Origin: Competibacteraceae bacterium UBA6584
GTDB taxonomy: Bacteria > Pseudomonadota > Gammaproteobacteria > Competibacterales > Competibacteraceae
Assembly (NCBI GenBank): GCA_002433805.1
Contig: DJIW01000036.1
Location: 1-55,199 of the forward strand
Length of the DNA: 55,199 bases
Direction: 5' to 3'
Below, piece after piece: positions 25,722 through 34,377 of the stretch. The translations under genes and the position numbers were made by a program. The notes under the pieces were generated by a model. It made no database searches. It was not told where the DNA came from and saw nothing but the letters and a program-made list of their open reading frames with translations. How positions within the stretch are numbered: position 1 is the first letter of the stretch; each line of letters begins with the position of its first letter.

Positions 25722-27353
25722 ATGACTGTTGAAACCATTTCCACTCAACCGTTTCAAGATCAGAAACCCGGCACTTCGGGGCTTCGCAAAAAGGTCAAGG
25801 TATTCCAGCGGCCAAACTACCTGGAAAACTTCGTCCAGGCCATTTTCGACACCCAGCGCGAGGGCGAGAACTCCCCGCTGGTGGTCGGCGGCGACGGCCG
25901 TTATTACAACCGGCAGGCGATTCAGATCATTCTGCGGATCGCGGCCGCCAACGGCTGCACTCGCGTGCTGCTCGGCCAAGGCGGCATTTTTTCGACGCCG
26001 GCGGTTTCGCACATGATCCGCAAGCACGACGCCCGAGGCGGGATCATCCTCTCGGCTAGCCACAATCCCGGCGGGCCGGATGAAGACTTCGGGATCAAAT
26101 TCAATACCCCCAACGGCGGGCCGGCTCCGGAAAAAGTCACCGAAGCGATCTTCGCCGCCACCCAGCACATGACGCGCTATCACCGTCTGAACACCCCCGA
26201 CATCGATTTGGACAAACTCGGTACGACCGTGATCGGCGACATGCGGGTCGACATCGTCGATTCGGTCAGCGATTACGCGGATTTGATGGAGCATTTATTC
26301 GACTTCGAGCAAATCCGCGCCTTATTCAAATCCGGCTTCCGGATGCGCTTCGACGCCATGCACGCGGTGACCGGCCCCTACGCCCGCGAAATTCTGGAAA
26401 ACCGGCTGGGCGCGGGGGCGGGCACGGTGATCAACGGCGTGCCGCTGGAAGATTTCGGCCACGGCCATCCCGATCCCAATCTGGTCTACGCCAAGGAACT
26501 GGCCGATTACCTGTTCGGTTCCGACGCGCCGGATTTCGGGGCGGCCTCGGACGGCGACGGCGACCGCAACATGGTGTTGGGCCGGCATTTCTTCGTCACT
26601 CCCAGCGACAGTCTGGCGGTGATCCTGGCCAACGCCAAACTGGTCCCCGGCTATCGCAGCCGCCTGACCGGCGTCGCCCGCTCGATGCCCACCAGTCAAG
26701 CGGCGGATCGGGTGGCGGCCAAGCTCGGTCTCAACTGCTACGAAACGCCGACCGGCTGGAAATTCTTCGGCAATCTGCTGGACGCCGGCCGGATCACCTT
26801 GTGCGGCGAGGAAAGTTTCGGCACCGGCTCCGATCACGTGCGCGAAAAAGACGGACTGTGGGCGGTGCTGTTTTGGCTGAACATCCTGGCCGCGCGCCAG
26901 CAGTCGGTCGCCGATATCGTGCGCGAGCATTGGAAAATCTACGGCCGCAACTACTACACCCGACACGACTACGAAGCGGTCGACAGCAAAGCCGCCGACG
27001 GCTTGGTTGGAGCCCTGCGCGCTCAATCCGCCAGCCTGCCGGGCCAGCGCTTGGGCTCGTATACCGTGGATTACGCCGACGACTTCCGCTATGTCGATCC
27101 GATCGACGACAGCGTGAGCGACAAACAAGGGATTCGGATCGGCTTCAAGGGCGGCTCGCGGATCGTCTACCGGCTGTCCGGCACCGGCACCGAAGGCGCG
27201 ACCCTGCGGGTTTACATCGAAGCCTACGAGCCCGATGCGGCCAAGCACGACCTGGATACCCAGAAAGCGCTGGCGGAATTGATCGACATCGCGAATAGTC
27301 TGGCCGGCATCCGCGAGCGTACCGGCCGCGAAGCGCCGACGGTCATTACTTAA
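25722..27353 (+). CDS. pgm: Phosphoglucomutase (alpha-D-glucose phosphate-specific)
   Basis: Interconverts glucose-1-phosphate and glucose-6-phosphate, linking glycogen and nucleotide-sugar synthesis to glycolysis. The 543 residues start MTVETISTQPFQDQKPGTSGLRKKV, the standard PGM1-like N-terminus. The phosphoserine loop is SASHNPGG, the Mg site DGDGD, and the sugar-binding loop GEESFGTGSDH. The phosphate-binding C-terminal motif RLSGTGTEGATLR is present. A good ribosome-binding site (GAAAGGGG) lies about 10 nt before its ATG, supporting independent translation despite the upstream comF frame running into it. Confidence 0.96.
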   Translation: MTVETISTQPFQDQKPGTSGLRKKVKVFQRPNYLENFVQAIFDTQREGENSPLVVGGDGRYYNRQAIQIILRIAAANGCTRVLLGQGGIFSTPAVSHMIRKHDARGGIILSASHNPGGPDEDFGIKFNTPNGGPAPEKVTEAIFAATQHMTRYHRLNTPDIDLDKLGTTVIGDMRVDIVDSVSDYADLMEHLFDFEQIRALFKSGFRMRFDAMHAVTGPYAREILENRLGAGAGTVINGVPLEDFGHGHPDPNLVYAKELADYLFGSDAPDFGAASDGDGDRNMVLGRHFFVTPSDSLAVILANAKLVPGYRSRLTGVARSMPTSQAADRVAAKLGLNCYETPTGWKFFGNLLDAGRITLCGEESFGTGSDHVREKDGLWAVLFWLNILAARQQSVADIVREHWKIYGRNYYTRHDYEAVDSKAADGLVGALRAQSASLPGQRLGSYTVDYADDFRYVDPIDDSVSDKQGIRIGFKGGSRIVYRLSGTGTEGATLRVYIEAYEPDAAKHDLDTQKALAELIDIANSLAGIRERTGREAPTVIT

Positions 27354-27444
27354 TCCTCAGACTGGCTGCTCCCTCAAAATCGAACTTGATAGAGCAGCCA
27401 TTTCCACTGCTCGTGCCTGTGGATGTTCTGATAAGCGCCCTATC

Positions 27445-27471
27445 AAAAAAAGGGATCGCTTCCGCGATCCC
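27445..27471 (-). terminator. Terminator of the nifJ/DHOD-like transcript
   Basis: An 8-bp stem (GGGATCGC / GCGATCCC, arms 27452-27459 and 27464-27471) with a 4-nt loop. On the minus strand seven T residues follow. It lies 34 bp past the stop of the dihydroorotate-dehydrogenase-like gene. Confidence 0.9.
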
Positions 27472-27505
27472 CATAAGACCTCCAAGCGAAAGAGAGAAGG
27501 TCAAG

Positions 27506-28507
27506 TTAAATATAATCACCCTTGAAGCTTTCGAGGGTCTTGATGTAATTGGCGCGCTCGAAAGCGGTCGGATCGGCCACGTTTTGCTGGCTCATCGAGC
27601 CTTTCATCTGCGCCACCGACGCATAGTTGTGCATCTCCATCCAGGTCTGCAAACCATCGCGCAGCGTGGTCATGTAATCGATGCCGTTTTTCAGCAAGGC
27701 TGAGGTGGTCATCACCACATCCGCGCCCGCCATCAAATACTTCACCACCTCCACCGGGGTATGCACGCCGCGGGTCGCGCCCAAGGAAGCCCGCAAGCGG
27801 CCGTACAACACCGCGATCCACAACAGCGGCAGGCGGATTTCATCGGGCGAACTCAAATTGAGATTGGGCGCCACATCCAATTTATCCAGATCGAAATCCG
27901 GTTGATAAAAGCGGTTGAACAGCACCAGCGCGTCCGCTCCGGCCTCATCCAGCGCCTTGGTCATCGACCCGATCGCGCTGAAAAACGGACTCAATTTCAC
28001 CGCCACCGGCACCGTGACCGCCGCTTTCACCGCCTTGACGATCTCGATGTAGCGCTCCTCGACCTGGCGGCCGTTGGTAGTGAGATCGGCGGGGATGTAG
28101 TAGATGTTCAGCTCGATCCCCTTGGCCCCGGCTTGCTGCATCAACTGAGCGTATTCGATCCAGCCAGTATTGGTGATGCCGTTCAGGCTGCCCATGATGG
28201 GGATGTCGACCGCCTCGGAAGCCCGCCGCAGCAGGTCGAGATAGCTGTCCGGGCCGACGGTGTAATCATCGACTTCCGGGAAGTAATTGAGCGACTCGGC
28301 ATAGCTTTCGGTATTCGCGGTCATCAGATATTCGAGCGCGGCGCTCTCGTGTTTCAACTGTTCCTCGAACAGTGAAAACATGACCACGGCCGACGCGCCG
28401 GCGTCTTCCAGGCGCTTGATATTGGCCAAGGTTCCCGCCAGCGGCGAAGCTGAAGCCACGATAGGATGCTTCAGCTCCATCCCCATGTAAGTGGTTCGTA
28501 AATCCAT
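27506..28507 (-). CDS. Dihydroorotate dehydrogenase-like protein
   Basis: An FMN-dependent TIM-barrel protein of the DHOD/DPD-like superfamily, 333 residues. The start at 28507 has AGAAGGAA upstream. Visible: HPIVASASPLAGTLANI at the N-terminus, MGSLNGITNTGW, GAKGIELNIYYIP and VPVAVKLSPFFSAIG. ADALVLFNRFYQPDFD and the C-terminal phosphate-site MAGADVVMTTSALLKNG follow. This clade is distinct from PyrD: it lacks the class II N-terminal extension, and the catalytic-base region reads differently. It is often found beside nifJ. Its true substrate is unknown; the context here points to anaerobic redox metabolism rather than pyrimidine synthesis. Confidence 0.85.
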   Translation of the reverse strand: MDLRTTYMGMELKHPIVASASPLAGTLANIKRLEDAGASAVVMFSLFEEQLKHESAALEYLMTANTESYAESLNYFPEVDDYTVGPDSYLDLLRRASEAVDIPIMGSLNGITNTGWIEYAQLMQQAGAKGIELNIYYIPADLTTNGRQVEERYIEIVKAVKAAVTVPVAVKLSPFFSAIGSMTKALDEAGADALVLFNRFYQPDFDLDKLDVAPNLNLSSPDEIRLPLLWIAVLYGRLRASLGATRGVHTPVEVVKYLMAGADVVMTTSALLKNGIDYMTTLRDGLQTWMEMHNYASVAQMKGSMSQQNVADPTAFERANYIKTLESFKGDYI

Positions 28508-28636
28508 GGTGATTCCTTCTGCGTGCAAGATGTCGGTGGATCGTCGTCCGAACCCTCGGCCGGCCAGCGCCGAAGCCGCGCGCCCCGCCCGGCGCGGGCG
28601 GGGAGCAACGGTCGGGGTGTCGGGAGGACGCGCCTC

Positions 28637-31600
28637 TTATTGTTTGAAGGTCGGCTGGAACGCCGCGCCGCTACGGCCCGCCATTTCTTCGTAGACGGAC
28701 CAACGCTGGTTGATCGCCTGCTGGCCCAACTCCATGAGATGCTCGGCTTCCTTGGGATTGGTATAGGCCAGCACCTTATAGCGCACCTCGTTGTAGGCGT
28801 ATTTCTTCAGCGGAATCCGGGGACGGGCCGAATCGAGCACGAACGGATTGTTGCCGGATTCGCGCACCGCCGGATTGTAGCGGACCAACGGCCAATGGCC
28901 GCTTTCCACCGCCAGATGCTGCTGGTCCAAACCGCGCTGCATGTTGATGCCGTGGGCGATGCAGTGGCTGTAGGCCAGAATCAGCGAGGGGCCGCGATAA
29001 GCCTCGGCCTCCCGGAAGGCCAACAGAGCCTGCTGCGGGTTGGCCCCCAGCGCGATGCGGGCCACATAGACGTTGCCGTAGGAAATCGCCTGCAAGGCCA
29101 GATCCTTCTTGCCCACCGTCTTGCCGGCCGCCGCGAATTTGGCGACCGCCCCGAGCGGGGTGGATTTCGACATCTGACCGCCGGTGTTGGAGTAGACCTC
29201 GGTGTCCATCACCAGGATATTCACGTCGCGGCCGCTGGCCAGCACGTGATCGACGCCGGAGGAGCCGATGTCGTAAGCCCAGCCGTCGCCGCCGACGATC
29301 CAGATGCTGCGCCGGACCAATTGGTCGGCGACAGCCAGCAACCGCGCGGCGCGCGGGTCCTGGATTTCCTTTAAGCGTTGCTTGAGTTCCGCCACCCGGC
29401 CGCGCTGGCGGCGGATGTCGATTTCGGTGAGCTGTTCGGCCTCTAGCAGATCGTCTATCAATTCCTGGCCGATGCCGGAAACCAGCGCGTTCAACAAATC
29501 ACGCGCGTAGCTGAGGTGCATGTCGGCGGTCAGCCGGAAGCCCAAGCCGAATTCGGCGTTATCTTCGAACAGCGAGTTAGACCAGGCCGGCCCCCGCCCT
29601 TCGCTGTTGATCGACCAGGGCGTCGTCGGCTGGTTGCCGCCGTAGATCGAGGAGCAGCCGGTGGCGTTGGCGACCAGCAGCCGATCGCCGAACAGCTGCG
29701 ACAGCAGCTTGACGTAGGGCGTCTCGCCGCAGCCGGAACACGCGCCGGAGAACTCGAACAGCGGCGGCAGGAACTGCACGCCGCGCACGGTCGAAAAATC
29801 GACCCGGCCGCGATCCACTTCCGGCAAGCCCTCAAAGAAGCCGATATTGGCGCGTTCGTTGTCCAGCACCGGCTCCTTGAGCGCCATGTTGATGGCCTTG
29901 TGGCCGACCTTTTCCTTGCTCTTGGCCGGGCAGACCTCCACGCACAGCGAGCAGCCGGTACAATCCTCCAGGTACACCTGCAGGGTGTAGCGGATGTCCG
30001 GAAAACCGCGCGCGTCGATGGGCGCGGTTTTAAACGCTTTCGGCGCGGCTTCCAAATTGGCCTGATGGTAGAACTTCGAACGGATGACGCCGTGCGGGCA
30101 GACCATGCTGCAATTGCCGCACTGGATGCAGATCTCCGGCTCCCAAATCGGCACGAAGTTGGAGATATTGCGTTTTTCCCACTGCGTGGTGGCGCTGGGG
30201 TAAGTGCCATCCACCGGCAAGGCGCTGACCGGCAGTTCGTCGCCGCGCCCGGCCATCATCATCGCCGTCACTTTTTGCACGAACTCAGGCGCGTTGGCCG
30301 GCACCACCGGCGGCAGTTGGCGGGTGCTCGTGGCCTGGGCCGGCACCGCGATTTGCTTCAAGTTGATCAGGGTGTTATCCACCGCCTCGAAATTCTTGCG
30401 CACCACTTCCTCACCCTTGCGGGCGTAGGATTTCTTGATCGAATACTTGATCTTGTCGATGGCCTTGTCGCGCGGCAGCACCTTGGAAATCGCGAAGAAG
30501 CAGGTCTGCATGATGGTGTTGATCCGGGTGCCCATGCCGTTGTCGCGGGCCACCTTCTCGGCGTTGATGCCGTAGATCTCCAGCTTCTTGTTGATAATTT
30601 CTTCCTGCACCGGGCGCGGGATGCGCTCCCAGGCTTCTTCCGGTTCGTGCGGGCTGGTGTTGAGCAGCACGATCGCCCCCGGTGCGGCGCGGGTCAGCAC
30701 ATCGCCGCGATCCAGGAAGTTGAACTGGTGGACGCCGATGAAATTGGCCGACTGCACCAGATAGGGCGCTTGGATCGGATCGGGGCCGAAGCGCAGGTGG
30801 GAGACGGTCTGGGAACCGGATTTCTTGGAGTCGTAGACGAAATAACCCTGGGCGAAGAATTCCGGATCGTCGCCGATGATCTTGATCGAATTTTTGTTGG
30901 CGCCGACCGTGCCGTCCGCGCCCAGGCCGAAGAACATCGCCCGCACCACCTTGTCGGACTCGATGACGAAATGCGGATCGATTTCCAGGCTGGTGTGGGT
31001 CACATCGTCGTTGATGCCGACGGTGAAATGATTCTTGGGCTTATCCTTGCGCAGTTCGTCGAAGACGGTCTTGACCATCGCCGGGGTAAATTCCTTGGAC
31101 GACAGGCCGTAGCGGCCACCGACGACGCGCGGCAGGCTCGGCGTGCGCAGCTTGCCGTCCATCTGCGCTTCCACCAGGGTGTTGACGATTTCCAGATACA
31201 TCGGCTCGCCGGTGGCGCCGGGTTCCTTGGTGCGCTCCAGCACGGCGATGGCTTTGGCGCTGACCGGCAAGGCCGCCAGGAAGTGCGGCGCCGACAGAGG
31301 CGCATAGAGCCGGACCTGCAACACGCCGACTTTTTCGCCGCGCGCGTTCAGATAATCGGCGGTTTCGCGGGCGGTCTCCGCGCCGGAACCCATGATGACG
31401 ATGACCCGTTCGGCATTGGGATCGCCGAAATAGTCGAACAGATTGTAACGACGACCGGCGACGCCGGCGAACTTGTCCATCGCCGCCTGGACAATCTCCG
31501 GGACCTTGGCGTAGAACGGATTGACTGTTTCGCGGGCCTGGAAATAAGTGTCGGGGTTTTGGGCGGTGCCGCGAATGAACGGGCGATCCGGATTCAAGGC

Positions 31601-32221
31601 GCGGGCGCGATGGGCCAGCACCAGATCGTCGCGGATCATCGCCCGCATGTCGTCGTCGGTCAGCAAGCTCAGCTTGTTGACCTCGTGGGAGGTACGGAAG
31701 CCGTCGAAGAAGTGGATGAACGGAACCCGCGCCTCCAAGGTGGCCGCCTGAGCGATCAGCGCCATGTCGTGGGCTTCCTGCACCGACGCCGAGACCAACA
31801 TGCAAAATCCGGTCGGGCGCACCGCCATCACGTCCTGATGGTCGCCGAAGATCGACAACCCCTGAGTCGCCAGCGCGCGGGCGGCGACATGGAACACCGC
31901 CGCAGTCAATTCACCGGCGATCTTGTACATGTTGGGGATCATCAACAGCAGCCCCTGCGACGCCGTGAAGGTCGTCGTCAGCGCGCCGGTCTGCAGCGCG
32001 CCGTGCGCCGCGCCGGCCGCGCCGCCCTCATGCTGCATTTCCACGACCAAGGGCACGCTGCCCCAGATGTTCTTGATGCCCTCCGAAGCCCACTGATCCG
32101 CCAGTTCGGCCATGGTCGAGGACGGAGTGATGGGATAGATGGTGCAGACTTCGTTGACGCGATAAGCGACGTAGGCGGCGGCCTCGTTGCCATCAATGGT
32201 AGTGACTTGCCGTTCAGTCAT
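28637..32221 (-). CDS. nifJ: Pyruvate:ferredoxin (flavodoxin) oxidoreductase
   Basis: Oxidatively decarboxylates pyruvate to acetyl-CoA and CO2, reducing ferredoxin/flavodoxin. It is a single 1194-residue chain of the homodimeric type. Pyrimidine-binding domain I starts YPITPSSTMAELADQWA. A central transferase and CoA domain follows. An inserted 2x[4Fe-4S] ferredoxin domain has CIQCGNCSMVCPHG and CTGCSLCVEVCPA. The TPP-binding domain has CSGCGETPYVKLLSQLFG, NATGCSSIYGG and VWIVGGDGWAYDIG-like text (residues IWIVGGDGWAYDIG). The oxygen-sensitive iron-sulphur centres imply use under low oxygen. It is downstream of the GltD-like gene and upstream of the DHOD-like gene. Confidence 0.97.
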   Translation of the reverse strand: MTERQVTTIDGNEAAAYVAYRVNEVCTIYPITPSSTMAELADQWASEGIKNIWGSVPLVVEMQHEGGAAGAAHGALQTGALTTTFTASQGLLLMIPNMYKIAGELTAAVFHVAARALATQGLSIFGDHQDVMAVRPTGFCMLVSASVQEAHDMALIAQAATLEARVPFIHFFDGFRTSHEVNKLSLLTDDDMRAMIRDDLVLAHRARALNPDRPFIRGTAQNPDTYFQARETVNPFYAKVPEIVQAAMDKFAGVAGRRYNLFDYFGDPNAERVIVIMGSGAETARETADYLNARGEKVGVLQVRLYAPLSAPHFLAALPVSAKAIAVLERTKEPGATGEPMYLEIVNTLVEAQMDGKLRTPSLPRVVGGRYGLSSKEFTPAMVKTVFDELRKDKPKNHFTVGINDDVTHTSLEIDPHFVIESDKVVRAMFFGLGADGTVGANKNSIKIIGDDPEFFAQGYFVYDSKKSGSQTVSHLRFGPDPIQAPYLVQSANFIGVHQFNFLDRGDVLTRAAPGAIVLLNTSPHEPEEAWERIPRPVQEEIINKKLEIYGINAEKVARDNGMGTRINTIMQTCFFAISKVLPRDKAIDKIKYSIKKSYARKGEEVVRKNFEAVDNTLINLKQIAVPAQATSTRQLPPVVPANAPEFVQKVTAMMMAGRGDELPVSALPVDGTYPSATTQWEKRNISNFVPIWEPEICIQCGNCSMVCPHGVIRSKFYHQANLEAAPKAFKTAPIDARGFPDIRYTLQVYLEDCTGCSLCVEVCPAKSKEKVGHKAINMALKEPVLDNERANIGFFEGLPEVDRGRVDFSTVRGVQFLPPLFEFSGACSGCGETPYVKLLSQLFGDRLLVANATGCSSIYGGNQPTTPWSINSEGRGPAWSNSLFEDNAEFGLGFRLTADMHLSYARDLLNALVSGIGQELIDDLLEAEQLTEIDIRRQRGRVAELKQRLKEIQDPRAARLLAVADQLVRRSIWIVGGDGWAYDIGSSGVDHVLASGRDVNILVMDTEVYSNTGGQMSKSTPLGAVAKFAAAGKTVGKKDLALQAISYGNVYVARIALGANPQQALLAFREAEAYRGPSLILAYSHCIAHGINMQRGLDQQHLAVESGHWPLVRYNPAVRESGNNPFVLDSARPRIPLKKYAYNEVRYKVLAYTNPKEAEHLMELGQQAINQRWSVYEEMAGRSGAAFQPTFKQ

Positions 32222-32286
32222 TGCGCTTCTCTTTTTTTGGCCCGCTCCAGATCGCGGCGGGCGGTGGATTCAAACCGGTTTGCGTC

Positions 32287-32310
32287 CCCTCGCCCGCAAC
32301 CGGGCGAGGG
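32287..32310. repeat. Palindromic intergenic repeat (REP-like)
   Basis: A perfect 10-bp GC-rich inverted repeat (32287-32296 / 32301-32310) with a CAAC loop in the gap between the GltD-like gene and nifJ. No T-run follows on either strand. The form (ccctcgcccg-loop-cgggcgaggg) resembles dispersed palindromic elements of GC-rich proteobacteria. It could attenuate nifJ expression or stabilise the upstream mRNA. Confidence 0.5.
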
Positions 32311-32338
32311 AGAGTGGATCACCCAAGTCAGGATCGAC

Positions 32339-33997
32339 TCAAGCCGCCGGTCCCGCCGCCGTTTCCGCCGGCGGTTCGGGAATCATCTCGATGGCGTGGC
32401 AGGGGCACTGTTCGAAGCATACCGCGCAGCCGGTGCACAGATCGTAGTTATAGCGGTAGCGCTTGCCCGGTCCCAGTTTGATGATGGCGTCTTCCGGGCA
32501 CGCCCCGTAACAGCCGTCGCACTCGTAGCAATTGCCGCAGGACAGACAGCGCCGGGCTTCGTAGAGCGCCTCTTTTTGGCTGAGGCCGCCCACCACCTCC
32601 TCGAAGCTGCTGACGCGCTTTTTCATCTCCAGGTGGCCTTGCGGGCGCTGGGCGGCGTCGGTGTAATACCAAACGTGCAGCTTCTCAAAGGTCGCCAGGT
32701 CGGCCTTGGGCGGTTTGACGTAAGTCCCGCTGCGCAACCAGGCGTCGATATTGCGGGCGGCTTTCTTGCCGTGGCCGACACCGATGGTTACGGTGCGGTC
32801 GGAGGGCACCATGTCGCCGCCGGCAAACAGACCCGGATAGCCGGTCATCATGTGCTCGTCAACCGTCACCACGCCGTCATCCTTGAACGCCACGCCCGGC
32901 ATCTTGCGCATGAAGCTGGTGTCCACGTCCTGACCCAGGGCCATGATCAGCGCGTCGGCCTCCAAGGTCTCGAACCGGCCGGTGGGTTGCGGCCGGCCTT
33001 TTTCGTCGACTTCCATGATTTCGACCGTGAATTTGGTTTCCTCGATATTTTTGATGGTGCGCAGCCAGTGGATTTTGACATCCTCTTCCAGCGCTTCGGT
33101 CGCCTCGAAGTCGTGCGCGGGCATGTGGGCGCGGTCGCGGCGATAGATGATCAGCGGCTCGTAACCCAGCCGCTTGGCGACGCGGGCGGCGTCCATGGCG
33201 GTGTTGCCGCCGCCGTAGATGGCGACCTTGCGGCCCAGCTTGGGCGCGTTGCCGGTTTCCACATCCTTGAGGAAACTGATGGCGTCGAGCATCTTGCCGG
33301 CGTCGCGGGAGGGAATGTCGGTGCGTTTGCTGATGTGCGCGCCCACCGCGATGAACATGGCGTCGAACTTGCCCGCCTCTTTTTCAGCCAACAGATCGTC
33401 GACCCGGTGGTTGAGGACGATTTTGACGCCCATGTTCTCGATGCGTTTGATCTCGGCATCCAGCACGTCGCGCGGCAGGCGGTAAGAAGGGATGCCGAAG
33501 TGCATCATGCCGCCGGACATCGGCCCGGCCTCATGGATTTCGACCGTGTGGCCCATGCGGGCCAGATGGTAGGCGGCCGACAAGCCGCTGGGACCCGCTC
33601 CGACCACCAGCACCCGCTTGCCGGTCGGCGGCGCGGTCACGGTGAATTGCCAGTTCTCCTGGATGGCCAAATCGCCCAGGAAGCGTTCGACGGCGTGGAT
33701 GCTGACGGATGTATCGAGCTTGCCCCGATTGCAGGCGGTTTCGCAGGGATGGTAGCAGACCCGGCCGTGAATGCCCGGCATCGGATTGTTTTCGGTCAGA
33801 CTCTGCCAGGCTTCCTTAAACCGGCCCGCTTGGGCGTGAGCCAGCCACGCTTGGATGTTTTCGCCCGCCGGACAGGCGTTATTGCACGTAGGCAACAGAT
33901 CCACGTAGAGCGGACGCTGGATGCGCTGCGGGCCGACATTGCGCTTCTCGTGCGTCAGGTCCAACGGGCGCGTCATATTGATAGGCTTGTCAGTCAT
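32339..33997 (-). CDS. GltD-like FAD/NAD(P)-binding iron-sulphur oxidoreductase
   Basis: A 552-residue protein related to the glutamate synthase small subunit and NfnB. The N-terminal cysteine cluster (CNNACPAGENIQAW, GRVCYHPCETACNRG) binds Fe-S. An FAD site follows (VVGAGPSGLSAAYHL), then an NAD(P) site (AIYGGGNTAMDAAR) and the second FAD loop GYPGLFAGGD. A C-terminal ferredoxin domain carries CLSCGNCYECDGCYGACP and CTGCAVCFEQCPCHAI. Glutamate synthase large subunit is not nearby; nifJ is. The most economical reading is electron transfer between NAD(P)H and the ferredoxin pool used by the pyruvate oxidoreductase. Exact partners are inference. Confidence 0.85.
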   Translation of the reverse strand: MTDKPINMTRPLDLTHEKRNVGPQRIQRPLYVDLLPTCNNACPAGENIQAWLAHAQAGRFKEAWQSLTENNPMPGIHGRVCYHPCETACNRGKLDTSVSIHAVERFLGDLAIQENWQFTVTAPPTGKRVLVVGAGPSGLSAAYHLARMGHTVEIHEAGPMSGGMMHFGIPSYRLPRDVLDAEIKRIENMGVKIVLNHRVDDLLAEKEAGKFDAMFIAVGAHISKRTDIPSRDAGKMLDAISFLKDVETGNAPKLGRKVAIYGGGNTAMDAARVAKRLGYEPLIIYRRDRAHMPAHDFEATEALEEDVKIHWLRTIKNIEETKFTVEIMEVDEKGRPQPTGRFETLEADALIMALGQDVDTSFMRKMPGVAFKDDGVVTVDEHMMTGYPGLFAGGDMVPSDRTVTIGVGHGKKAARNIDAWLRSGTYVKPPKADLATFEKLHVWYYTDAAQRPQGHLEMKKRVSSFEEVVGGLSQKEALYEARRCLSCGNCYECDGCYGACPEDAIIKLGPGKRYRYNYDLCTGCAVCFEQCPCHAIEMIPEPPAETAAGPAA

Positions 33998-34377
33998 CGT
34001 GCTTCTCTTCGTGATCGTCTGGTGGTGAGGGATAACCTTCCTGCAAACAACCGCGGTTCGCGGAAATAGGGACCGCCGCCGCGTTTCCCGATGCTGGCCA
34101 GTGTTGCGGCAAGGCTGATACTGTTTGCAAAGTCCAGGCTATTCGATGAGCGCGCCTCGGCGGCGCGGTCGGTGTCGGGATCGCTCCCGGCGGCGCTTGC
34201 TCAGTAAAGCTAGAACATAGTTGGTGGAAAGTGAAGCTGGGGCGCGAAGGATATACCGTTCCTCGCGGCGTTGTCCCATCGGGCCGCCTTCGAGCGCGGA
34301 TCGAGCCCCACTGAGTTCTTTTGAGGGACAATGGGCGCGCTCGTTCGCGACTTTCGTTCAACCCCAGGAAATCACCC
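33998..34377. other. Divergent intergenic region, no gene seen
   Basis: 380 bp between the minus-strand GltD-like gene and the plus-strand dehydrogenase. It must hold promoters for both directions. I see no convincing -35/-10 pair, FNR box, hairpin terminator or small ORF with a ribosome-binding site. The only clear sites are AGAGAAG before the GltD-like start and AGGAA (34366-34370) before the dehydrogenase. Confidence 0.6.

Noticed and set aside
29516..34069. A 1517-codon open frame on the plus strand opposite nifJ and the GltD-like gene
   Set aside because: Antisense to two firmly identified genes with full domain motifs. Its composition (His/Gln/Arg/Gly rich, no domain) is that of a stop-free shadow frame in GC-rich DNA.
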